Below, piece after piece: positions 26,286-33,688 of a DNA stretch of 64,000 nucleotides. The position numbers and the translations under genes were made by a program. The DNA is from Armatimonadota bacterium (GTDB lineage Bacteria; Armatimonadota; Fimbriimonadia; Fimbriimonadales; Fimbriimonadaceae). Where the stretch lies: NCBI GenBank assembly GCA_018268395.1, contig JAFDWQ010000008.1:124001-188000 (forward strand). The letters are read 5' to 3'. The notes under the pieces were generated by a model. It saw nothing but the letters and a program-made list of their open reading frames with translations, was not told the origin of the DNA and did no database searches. Position 1 is the first letter of the stretch, and each line of letters starts with the position of its first letter.

Positions 26286-27278
26286 ATGAGCGAAACGGTG
26301 GAAACGGCCTCCCAGGCTTTGGAACGCGAACTGAAGGCGTCCATCGACCGCGCCGTCGAAGCCAACGGTGGCGACACCGCGCCGATCCGGCCCGGGCACC
26401 GCGTCCCGTTCCATTGGCCGCCGCACCCGGTGAGCAAGGACTTCCACGTCCTACCGAGCGATTGGACGGGCCGCGCCACGTTGACGGTCGCGGGCGAGGA
26501 GTTCGAAGTCCAGATCGCACGGACGGCGCAAGGCGTGTTCGGCCGGATCGAGCGGGTCTGGAACGAGGCCCGCAGCCAGACGGTAGAGGACGTGCTCGTC
26601 GCGCTCCGGGAGGGTGCGGAGCCTTACTTCGCCCGGCAAGCCGCCCTCTCCCGGTGCTTGGGCCGGCAGGGCCGCTTCGAGGGCCTTGTCCGGGATCTGA
26701 CGCCCGTCGAACTGGTCCGGTTGCTCTATTGCCCCGACCGTGACATCGCCCAAGAGGCCCAGCTCGCCATCGAGACGAACGCGTCGTCGGGGGTTTATTC
26801 CGACGCTTTGATCCATGTGTTGGAAGACGACCGTCATCCTCACCGTCGGATCGCCCAGTGGTGCGTCCTCGACATGTTCGAGGACCTTCCGAGCTTCTGC
26901 CCGGACCCGGAGACGCAGGCCCGCGCGATCGACGCGGTCAAGTCCTTGATCTGGAGCGCCGGCGACGACTACGCGCGGACGGTCTATAAGGCGGGCGTCG
27001 TGCTCGGCGGGCACATCTGCACGGACCGGGCCGCCGAGGCGCTCCTGGCCTGTGTCGGAGCCCCGAGCAAGTTCGGACGGCGCAGCGCGGTCCACGCGGT
27101 CTTCCACCTGGCCGAGTGGATGCCGGAGTACCGTGACCGGACGGTCTCGGCGCTCGAGGAAGCCGCGAGAAGCGATCCCGAGGACCGGCTCCGCGAGTTC
27201 GCCGCGTCCATGGCGCGCGACGTCCGGTCGGGCGCGTTCGACCATATGACCGAACCGGCGTTTCCCGAAGAGCTCTGA
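26286..27278 (+). CDS. HEAT-repeat-like helical protein
   Basis: The 330-residue protein has no signal or membrane segment. Its N-terminal 90 residues are mixed (FHWPPHPVSKDFHVLPSDW), followed by helical repeats in HEAT/Armadillo style: AQEAQLAIETNASSGVYSDAL, HRRIAQWCVLDMFEDLPSF, EALLACVGAPSKFGRRSAVH, TVSALEEAARSDPEDRLREF. Such proteins are usually scaffold or interaction modules. The specific role is unknown. It lies 11 bp before the dacB-like gene and may be co-transcribed with it. Confidence 0.65.
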   Translation: MSETVETASQALERELKASIDRAVEANGGDTAPIRPGHRVPFHWPPHPVSKDFHVLPSDWTGRATLTVAGEEFEVQIARTAQGVFGRIERVWNEARSQTVEDVLVALREGAEPYFARQAALSRCLGRQGRFEGLVRDLTPVELVRLLYCPDRDIAQEAQLAIETNASSGVYSDALIHVLEDDRHPHRRIAQWCVLDMFEDLPSFCPDPETQARAIDAVKSLIWSAGDDYARTVYKAGVVLGGHICTDRAAEALLACVGAPSKFGRRSAVHAVFHLAEWMPEYRDRTVSALEEAARSDPEDRLREFAASMARDVRSGAFDHMTEPAFPEEL

Positions 27279-27298
27279 TCGGGATATTCTTGGCCGTG

Positions 27299-28522
27299 AT
27301 GCTCGACCTGCTCACCGCGTCCTTGGACGACGTCCTCGCCGACAAGCGCCTTCGGGGCGCCCAGATCGGGGTCTGCGTCACCGACGCGACCGGGAACGTC
27401 CTCTACGGCCGGTCGTCCGACTCGCGGTTCGTCCCTGCGAGCAACGAAAAGATCTTCTCGGCCCTCTATGCGATGGACGTGTGCGGACCGGACGCCGTCT
27501 TCCAGACCAAAGTGTGGAAGTTCAAGGACCGGATCGTCGTCTCGGTGCCGGGCGACGCGACATTGACCCTCGAGCAGCTCCGCAAGGCCCGCAAAGCGCT
27601 TCAGATCGCTCCCAAGACTCCCGTCGAAGTCCACGCCCCGTTCCAGCAGCAGCTCGGCCCAGGTTGGGAATGGGACGACCTGCCGTGGGCCTACGCGGCC
27701 CGGACGTCGCCGTTCGCGTTCGACGACGCGATGTTCGAGGTCTGGTCGGACAAAGGCAAGCTCCGCACTTTGGCACCGGAACTGAACGTCCGCGTCGTGC
27801 GCTCGTCGCGGGCTTCCCGCACGGTCCATTACGATCCTTCGACGGCCGTGTTGACCGTGAAGTCGCCGTTGCCCAAGTCGACGGTCCGTTTGGAGAAGTG
27901 CGCTCAGGCGAACCCGTTCGCCTCGGCGTCTTTGGCGCTGGGCGGCAAGGGGACGTACAGCGACGGGCCGCTCCCCGAGACTCCCGCCGACCTCGTCATC
28001 GACAGCAAGCCGCTCAGCGCCCTCGCGAAGACCTGCTTGGAACTGAGCGTCAACACGCAAGCCGAGCACTTGTTGGCGGTGGGAGCGCTCAAAGAGGGCC
28101 CGATCTTGGGCCGGCTGTACGACGTCGCCCCGGACCGGATGCGCGACTACCTCTGCAAGGTCGCCGCGATCGATCCGGAGACGTTTCGCCCCGTCGACGG
28201 TAGCGGCTTGAGCCGGCACAACTCGGTGACGCCGAACACGGTCTGCAAGGCCCTCCTCTACGCGTCGCAGCGGCCCTACTGGGAGACATGGAAGCACTGC
28301 CTGGACTCGCCAGGCGAGGGGACGATGACGTCGCGGCTCAAAGGCAGCAGTTTTCTGGGGAAGACCGGCACGATGGATGCAGTCGTGTGCCTTAGCGGGT
28401 ACGTGACGAAAGCCGACGGGTCGCTCCTGACCTTCAGTTTTCTCGTCAACGGAAACCTCGCCTCCGCCAACGACGTGCGGGCCGTTCAAGACCGGTTCGT
28501 GCGCACGTTGGAAAAAGGCTGA
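27299..28522 (+). CDS. dacB: D-Ala-D-Ala carboxypeptidase/endopeptidase, PBP4-like (S13)
   Basis: PBP4-type enzymes trim or cut peptide cross-links in peptidoglycan. The three active-site motifs are SNEK in FVPASNEKIFSAL (SxxK), SVN in LELSVNTQAEHLL (SxN) and KTG in FLGKTGTMDAVV, in that order and spacing. The N-terminal segment RGAQIGVCVTDATGNVLYGR is typical. No obvious signal peptide is visible, so the N-terminus or export route is uncertain. I use ATG 27299; TTG 27290 and GTG 27296 are just upstream. Its length (about 407 residues) fits S13 enzymes. Confidence 0.85.
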   Translation: MLDLLTASLDDVLADKRLRGAQIGVCVTDATGNVLYGRSSDSRFVPASNEKIFSALYAMDVCGPDAVFQTKVWKFKDRIVVSVPGDATLTLEQLRKARKALQIAPKTPVEVHAPFQQQLGPGWEWDDLPWAYAARTSPFAFDDAMFEVWSDKGKLRTLAPELNVRVVRSSRASRTVHYDPSTAVLTVKSPLPKSTVRLEKCAQANPFASASLALGGKGTYSDGPLPETPADLVIDSKPLSALAKTCLELSVNTQAEHLLAVGALKEGPILGRLYDVAPDRMRDYLCKVAAIDPETFRPVDGSGLSRHNSVTPNTVCKALLYASQRPYWETWKHCLDSPGEGTMTSRLKGSSFLGKTGTMDAVVCLSGYVTKADGSLLTFSFLVNGNLASANDVRAVQDRFVRTLEKG

Positions 28523-28527
28523 CCTTG

Positions 28528-28863
28528 ATGCGAACCAACCTCGCCTTGTCCGAACCCTTGAAGCGGTTCTTCCCGACCCGCGCCATCGCGCTCCTGATGG
28601 CCATCGGATTCCTCGATCTCGTCATGACGGCGGTGTTGCACGCGTTCGGCCTGATCGTAGAGTTGAACCCCGTCATGAAGGTGTTCATCGAAAGGAGCGA
28701 GTGGTTGTTCGTCCTTGTGAAGGGTTCGACCCTGGCCGCCGCTTGGTTCGCCATGGTCGCCTACTCGCGGGTCAACCTGGACTTCGTCCGACGAGCGGCG
28801 TTGACCGGTTCGATCGTCTATCTGACGGTCTGGACCGTGTGGTTCTTCTTCGGCAAACCCTGA
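28528..28863 (+). CDS. DUF5658-like small membrane protein
   Basis: About 111 residues with three hydrophobic segments (IALLMAIGFLDLVMTAVLHAF, LFVLVKGSTLAAAWFAMVA, TGSIVYLTVWTVWFFFG). The string LDLVMTAVL followed by ELNPVMKVFIE fits the DUF5658 family of short membrane proteins. The role is unknown. The start ATG 28528 follows an in-frame TTG 28525 and lies 5 bp after the dacB-like stop. Confidence 0.6.
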   Translation: MRTNLALSEPLKRFFPTRAIALLMAIGFLDLVMTAVLHAFGLIVELNPVMKVFIERSEWLFVLVKGSTLAAAWFAMVAYSRVNLDFVRRAALTGSIVYLTVWTVWFFFGKP

Positions 28864-28892
28864 GCGGGCCGGAGTCTCGGTAAAGTGGACGG

Positions 28893-29990
28893 GTGCCGAC
28901 CGTTGGTGACGCCCTTGCCGCCCTAGAAGAACTGGCCCCGTCTCGCGATGCGTTCTCGTTCGACAAGGTCGGCCTCCAGGTGGGCGACCCTATGCGACCC
29001 TTACGGTCTCTCGCCACGACGCTCGACGCGACGGAGAGTGCCGTCGCTTGGGCCGTGGACCAAGGTGCCGACCTGGTCGTCTCCCACCACCCTCTCGTCT
29101 GGGAACCCCTGACCGCCCTCCGATGGGACACGCGCAAAGGGCGCGTCCTCCGGCTTTTGACCGAGCGGGGGGTGTCCTTGATCGCGGCCCACACGAACTG
29201 GGACTGTGCCAAGGGGGGCGTCAGCGACGCCCTCGCCGCCCGGCTCGAATTGTCCGACGTGAGACCGTTCGGAAGTTCTGCGGTCGGCCCAGCTTGGAAG
29301 CTCGTGGCCTTCGTGCCCGTGGAATCGGCCGAAGCCGTCATCGACGCCGTCTCTTTGGCGGGAGCGGGCCGAATCGGGGAGTACGCGCGATGCGCTTTCG
29401 TCCACGAGGGCACGGGAACGTTCTTAGGAGGGCCAGACTCGAATCCGGTCATCGGACGGCCTGGCCGCATCGAAACCGTGCGTGAATCCAGAATCGAGTG
29501 CATCGTCCCGGACGGGGCTGTATGGGCGGTCGAAACCGCGCTTGTCGCGGCCCATCCTTATGAGACGCCCGCTTACGACTTTGTCCGGCTCCGTGACGCC
29601 TCCGGGCGGCCTGTCGGCAGGATCGGTCGGCTGACCGCTCCGATGTCCTATGCCGCCTTCGCGGGTCTGGTCGACGGAGCTTTGTCGACACGGTCGGTCC
29701 GTTGGGGCCAGGAGGGCGACGTGACCCACGTCGCGGTCTGCGGAGGCGCGGGCGACGACGATTGGGCGGCGGCGGCGAAAGCTGGAGCCGACGTGTTCGT
29801 CACGGGTGAAGTGAGGCACCACAATACGGTCGAAGCTTCGGAGGTCGTCCGCTTGGTCCAAGCGGGGCATTATGCGACCGAACAACCCGGGGTCGAAGCG
29901 CTGGCAGTCGCGCTGGAGGCAAAACTGGGGGTCCGGGCGAAAGTCTACGTCCCGGAACCGGGCGTCGACGGACGGCCGCTCGCGCATTGA
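28893..29990 (+). CDS. Nif3-like dinuclear metal-binding protein
   Basis: The 365-residue length corresponds to the long bacterial form of Nif3/YqfO with an inserted domain (about residues 125-235). Metal-ligand histidines appear in VVSHHPLVW, AAHTNWDCAK and VFVTGEVRHHNTVEASEVV with QAGHYATEQPGVEAL. The family is known as hexameric GTP cyclohydrolase-like or DUF34 proteins, but its true activity is uncertain. Start GTG 28893. It ends 10 bp before tRNA-Glu on the other strand. Confidence 0.85.
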   Translation: MPTVGDALAALEELAPSRDAFSFDKVGLQVGDPMRPLRSLATTLDATESAVAWAVDQGADLVVSHHPLVWEPLTALRWDTRKGRVLRLLTERGVSLIAAHTNWDCAKGGVSDALAARLELSDVRPFGSSAVGPAWKLVAFVPVESAEAVIDAVSLAGAGRIGEYARCAFVHEGTGTFLGGPDSNPVIGRPGRIETVRESRIECIVPDGAVWAVETALVAAHPYETPAYDFVRLRDASGRPVGRIGRLTAPMSYAAFAGLVDGALSTRSVRWGQEGDVTHVAVCGGAGDDDWAAAAKAGADVFVTGEVRHHNTVEASEVVRLVQAGHYATEQPGVEALAVALEAKLGVRAKVYVPEPGVDGRPLAH

Positions 29991-29999
29991 AACGAAGTG

Positions 30000-30075
30000 T
30001 GGTAGCCCGGACGGGGCTCGAACCCGCGATTTCCTCCTTGAAAGGGAGGCGTCCTAACCACTAGACCACCGGGCC
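30000..30075 (-). tRNA. tRNA-Glu (UUC)
   Basis: The minus strand folds into a cloverleaf: acceptor arm GGCCCGG/CCGGGCU, D-arm with AGUGGUUAGGA, anticodon loop CUUUCAA giving anticodon UUC, T-arm GGGUUCGAGCCC, discriminator A and an encoded CCA. The variable loop is short. Confidence 0.95.
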
Positions 30076-30110
30076 ACTTAGGGCTGTCCAGTGTGTCCGA
30101 AAGCCGTGGC

Positions 30111-30147
30111 GCAAAACAAGACCGCACAGGCCATGGGCCTGTGCGGT
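30111..30147 (-). terminator. Intrinsic terminator of the LysM-NlpC/P60 gene
   Basis: ACCGCACAGGCC (30121-30132) pairs with GGCCTGTGCGGT (30136-30147) in a 12-bp perfect stem, followed on the minus strand by CTTGTTTTGC. Confidence 0.8.
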
Positions 30148-30166
30148 GTCCTGTGATTTGGGCCTT

Positions 30167-31756
30167 TCAGCGTCCGACGGCGTCGGTGCCCTTTGTGACC
30201 TTGGGTTCGGTCGGAGCGCCCTCGTCCTTCTTGGGAGCCGCTTCCGGCTTCGTTGCGACGGCGTCCTCGCTCTTTTCGGTCGTCTTCTTTTTCGACGACG
30301 TCGATCTCGTGGACGGCTTTTCGTCGTTCGAAGACGACGCACCGTTCGCGACGCGCCGGGCTCCGGCGAACCGCTTGTTGTAGTAACCGTCGGAGAGGTC
30401 GTTGATCCGGACCTTTCCGCCGCCGCTGCTGGCGTGGATGAACTTGCCGTTGCCGACGTAGATGCCGACGTGGCTCACGCGGTCGCTGCGCGTCGTCTTA
30501 AAGAAGACCAAGTCTCCCTTCTTGAGTTCGTCCTTGGCGACCTTTTGTCCCTTGTGCGACTGCTCGTTGGCGGTACGCGGCAAGCGCGTGCCGTGGCGGG
30601 AGTACACGTAGCTCGTGAAGCCGCTGCAGTCGAACCCGTTCGTCGACGTCCCGCCCCATCGGTAGTGGACGCCCATGTTCTTCATGGCCGTCCCGATGAG
30701 TCCGTCCTTGTCGACGCTGTTCGAAGCCACGACGTCGTTATAGTCCGGGCTGGAGACCGTGCGACGAGGCTTGCGGTCGAACCTCGGAGTGCTCCGCCTG
30801 GACTCGCTGTTCCGGGCCACATAGGACTTGGCGGAAGACTTCGGCGCGGTACGGGCGATCACCGGTTCGCCCGAACGCCGACGGACGGCGCGGACTCCCG
30901 ATTCTTCCTCGGCCCTGGCCACCATTTCGGCGGTCACCGGCGCGAGCATGTCTCCGCGGATCCAGCCGACGGTGCCGCCGCTGAATTTGACTTTGTAGTA
31001 ATTGCCGATCCGGTCGGCGACGGTCGCGAACCGGCCGTATTCGACCAGGACGACTTTGCCCGCGTCGGGCCGGGCGCCGCTCCGGACGACCACGTTGTCA
31101 CGGATCACCCGCGCCCTCTTGGTCGTGATGCGGGCGATCTTCGAACCGCTCTTACCGGGCACGGTGACGGTGGAACCTGGTCGGAGCCTGTTCCAGTCGA
31201 CGCCCGGGTTCATCGCGCGAAGCTGCTTGGGCGTGATGCCATAGCCCCTGGCGATGATCCAATCGTTGTCGTCCGAGGTGACCTTGTGCTTGGACGTTCC
31301 CGTCGGCTTCGTGCTCGCAAGGGTCATGGTCGTCGGCTTGACGACTTCGGCGACCAAAGTGGGTTTCTGACGGTCGGGGACCTTGATCGAGAAGCCCGGC
31401 CTCAACGCCGTCCACTTCACTCCAGGGTTCATCGTCCGCAGTTCGCTCGGCTTGATGCCATAGCGCCGGGCCACCGACCAATCGGTGTCCCCGTTCTTCA
31501 CGATGTAGGCGCCCGGCCCGGCCTCGACGGCCGCGGGCTTGGACTTGATCCGTCCAGGGATGACGACGACCATTCCTGCGCGGAGCCGTTCGGGCTTCAC
31601 GTCAGGGTTGGCCAGCATGAGACGCTCGTAGCCCGTGCTGTACCTCTTGGAAATGCTGGCGAACGTTTCGTTCGCGCCGACGCGGTGCAAGTTGGGCGGT
31701 GTGTAGGCGGTGCCCGCCAATAAGGCGGTCGCCCAGAGCGTTCCGGAAATGATCAA
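30167..31756 (-). CDS. LysM-SH3-NlpC/P60 cell-wall hydrolase
   Basis: The 529-residue secreted protein begins MIISGTLWATALLAG, then three LysM-type modules (LHRVGANETFASISKRY; YIVKNGDTDWSVARRYG; HKVTSDDNDWIIARGYG), an SH3b-like segment (VVVRSGARPDAGKVV, YYKVKFSGGTVGWIRG) and an NlpC/P60 domain. The catalytic Cys is in TNGFDCSGFTSYVY and the His in VSHVGIYVGNGKF. It should cut peptide stems of peptidoglycan while LysM binds the glycan. A Ser/Lys/Glu-rich tail follows. Start TTG 31756 has a GGAGGAAG ribosome site upstream. A strong terminator follows at 30.1 kb. Confidence 0.9.
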   Translation of the reverse strand: MIISGTLWATALLAGTAYTPPNLHRVGANETFASISKRYSTGYERLMLANPDVKPERLRAGMVVVIPGRIKSKPAAVEAGPGAYIVKNGDTDWSVARRYGIKPSELRTMNPGVKWTALRPGFSIKVPDRQKPTLVAEVVKPTTMTLASTKPTGTSKHKVTSDDNDWIIARGYGITPKQLRAMNPGVDWNRLRPGSTVTVPGKSGSKIARITTKRARVIRDNVVVRSGARPDAGKVVLVEYGRFATVADRIGNYYKVKFSGGTVGWIRGDMLAPVTAEMVARAEEESGVRAVRRRSGEPVIARTAPKSSAKSYVARNSESRRSTPRFDRKPRRTVSSPDYNDVVASNSVDKDGLIGTAMKNMGVHYRWGGTSTNGFDCSGFTSYVYSRHGTRLPRTANEQSHKGQKVAKDELKKGDLVFFKTTRSDRVSHVGIYVGNGKFIHASSGGGKVRINDLSDGYYNKRFAGARRVANGASSSNDEKPSTRSTSSKKKTTEKSEDAVATKPEAAPKKDEGAPTEPKVTKGTDAVGR

Positions 31757-31938
31757 ACTTCTTCTTCCTCCTCCGGCGGCGGCGGTCCTGCGCCAACAGG
31801 CTCACCGCGCCGACATCCTACCGCTACACCGAGGAGGATGTCAACCCTCAACCGAACGATCCGGGACCCCGGACGCACGGACATACACATTATCGGCCGC
31901 CCCGGGTTCCCGCTCAGGTACAGTTTTTTCAACCGACT

Positions 31939-32820
31939 ATGCTCAGCGTGCTCATCGTGAACTGGAACACGAAGGACATGTTGCGCCGATGCCTCGCGTC
32001 CGTCCTTGAACATCCCCCCGCGGGCGAGTACGAGACGATCGTCGTGGACAACGGCTCCCATGACGGTAGCGCCGATATGGTGGAATCCGAGTTTCCAGGG
32101 GTCATCCTCGTCCGTGCAGGTTCGAATCTAGGCTACGCCGCCGGCAACAACTTAGCGTTTTCGAAGGCAAAAGGTGACTTTCTCTTAACGCTTAATCCCG
32201 ATACAGAATTCGAAGACGGATCATTGACAACGGCTTTAGGCGTCCTTAAATCATACCCTGAGTACGGTGTCTTAGGGATCAAGCTTATCGGACTTGACAA
32301 ATTAGTCCAAAAGTCCGTGAGAGGCTTTCCCACGATCCTTGGAATCTTGGGCGCGTGGACGAAACTCGACGCCCTTTGGCCTTATGGGCCCTTCGGGTCG
32401 TATTCCCTGCCGGCCTTCGACTATGCCCAAGACGGGCCGGCGCCTCAGCCGATGGGGACGTTCCTGCTCTTTCGCCGTACATCGTTAGAGACGGTCGGCG
32501 ACCCCCGAAAGCCGTTCGACGAGGCGTTCCCGATCTTTTTCAACGAGGTCGACCTGCTCTATCGGCTCCTACGGTCGGGCTGCCCGTGCTTCTATACGGC
32601 CAAGGCCCATGTCCTGCACCATCACGGGGCGAGCACGAAGCAGGTGCGCAAAAGTATGATCTGGGAGTCCCACGACAGCCTGGTGCGTTATTTCGGGAAA
32701 CACCTGAAGTGGCCCGCCCGGGCCCTCCTGCCCGTGATCGCCGCCGCGGCTTGGACAGGGGCTTTTCTCAGGGCGAAAGGCCACCATGCCGGATTTCGAA
32801 CTCAGCATCACGATCTGTAG
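31939..32820 (+). CDS. Family 2 glycosyltransferase (rhamnosyltransferase-like)
   Basis: A GT2 enzyme of 293 residues: SVLIVNWNTKDMLRRCLASVLEH, IVVDNGSHDGSADMVESEFP, GYAAGNNLAFSKAKGDFLLTLNPDTEF with the metal-binding DxD-like NPDTE, GTFLLFRR and NEVDLLYRLLRSGC. The type transfers sugars to cell-surface polysaccharides. The centre (32150-32330) uses many AT-rich codons unlike the flanks. It overlaps the following GT2 by 35 bp, and the three genes form an operon with the O-antigen-ligase protein. Confidence 0.9.
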   Translation: MLSVLIVNWNTKDMLRRCLASVLEHPPAGEYETIVVDNGSHDGSADMVESEFPGVILVRAGSNLGYAAGNNLAFSKAKGDFLLTLNPDTEFEDGSLTTALGVLKSYPEYGVLGIKLIGLDKLVQKSVRGFPTILGILGAWTKLDALWPYGPFGSYSLPAFDYAQDGPAPQPMGTFLLFRRTSLETVGDPRKPFDEAFPIFFNEVDLLYRLLRSGCPCFYTAKAHVLHHHGASTKQVRKSMIWESHDSLVRYFGKHLKWPARALLPVIAAAAWTGAFLRAKGHHAGFRTQHHDL

Positions 32821-33688
32821 CTGGAACACCGTCGAGGACCTGCGCGCGTGCCTCCAGAGCCTGAAGGCGGAAGCGGCCCAGGTGCCGGGGTTCGAAGTCA
32901 TCGTCGTCGACAACGCGTCCGAAGACGGGTCGCCGGACATGGTCGAGTCCGAGTTTCCGGAGTTCCGGCTCCTTCGCCAGACCGTCAACCTCGGGTTCAC
33001 GGGAGGGCACAACCTGGCGATCGCGGAACGGGCCGGTCGTCACGTCGCACTCTTGAACTCGGACACGGTCGTCCACCCCGGCGCGGTCCGGACGGTCTTG
33101 GAATTCATGGAAGGGCGTCCTGACGCCGGCGTCGTCGGCCCGAAGCTCCTGAACCCGGACGGAAGCCTTCAATACAGTTGCCGCAAGTTCCCCGACCCGC
33201 TCGCGGCGGCGTTCCGGAACACCTTCCTCGGACGGTGGTTCCCGGACAACAGATACGTCCGGGACTATCTCATGAAGGACGTCGCCCACGACCAGACCCG
33301 GGAGGTCGACTGGGTCAGCGGGGCCGCGATGTTCATCCGAGACGACCTGGTCGACGCGATCGGCGGGCTCGACGACCGCTACTTCATGTACTGCGAAGAC
33401 ACCGATTTCTGCAAAAGGACGTGGGAAGCGGGCTACAAAGTCGTCTATCTGCCGACGGCCGTCGTCACCCATGCGATCGGCCGGAGCACCGACCGCGTCG
33501 CGAACAAAATGATCGTCCGGTTCCACAAGTCGATGTTCCGGTTCTATCGGAAACATTTGATCCCCCGCGTCTGGGTGCCGCTACGACCGGGTTGTCTCCT
33601 ATTGGCCGCTCTCGCACTCTCGACCCGGGCCGGGCTATTCTTGGCCGGGAACGCCATGGACGCCCTGAAGCGGAGGTTCGCGAAGTGA
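32786..33688 (+). CDS. Family 2 glycosyltransferase
   Basis: The 300-residue paralogue of the preceding enzyme has LSITICSWNTVEDLRACLQSL, VIVVDNASEDGSPDMVESEF, HVALLNSDTVVHPGAV, DWVSGAAMFIRDDLVDAIGG and YFMYCEDTDFCKRTWEAG. These are the nucleotide-sugar and catalytic segments of GT2 enzymes of the WcaA/rhamnosyltransferase kind. A C-terminal hydrophobic segment may associate with the membrane. The stop overlaps the start of the ligase gene (GTGA). Confidence 0.9.
   Translation: MPDFELSITICSWNTVEDLRACLQSLKAEAAQVPGFEVIVVDNASEDGSPDMVESEFPEFRLLRQTVNLGFTGGHNLAIAERAGRHVALLNSDTVVHPGAVRTVLEFMEGRPDAGVVGPKLLNPDGSLQYSCRKFPDPLAAAFRNTFLGRWFPDNRYVRDYLMKDVAHDQTREVDWVSGAAMFIRDDLVDAIGGLDDRYFMYCEDTDFCKRTWEAGYKVVYLPTAVVTHAIGRSTDRVANKMIVRFHKSMFRFYRKHLIPRVWVPLRPGCLLLAALALSTRAGLFLAGNAMDALKRRFAK

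Noticed and set aside
30146-31723. A 525-codon plus-strand open frame
   Set aside because: It lies antisense to the LysM-NlpC/P60 gene and has no recognisable domain.
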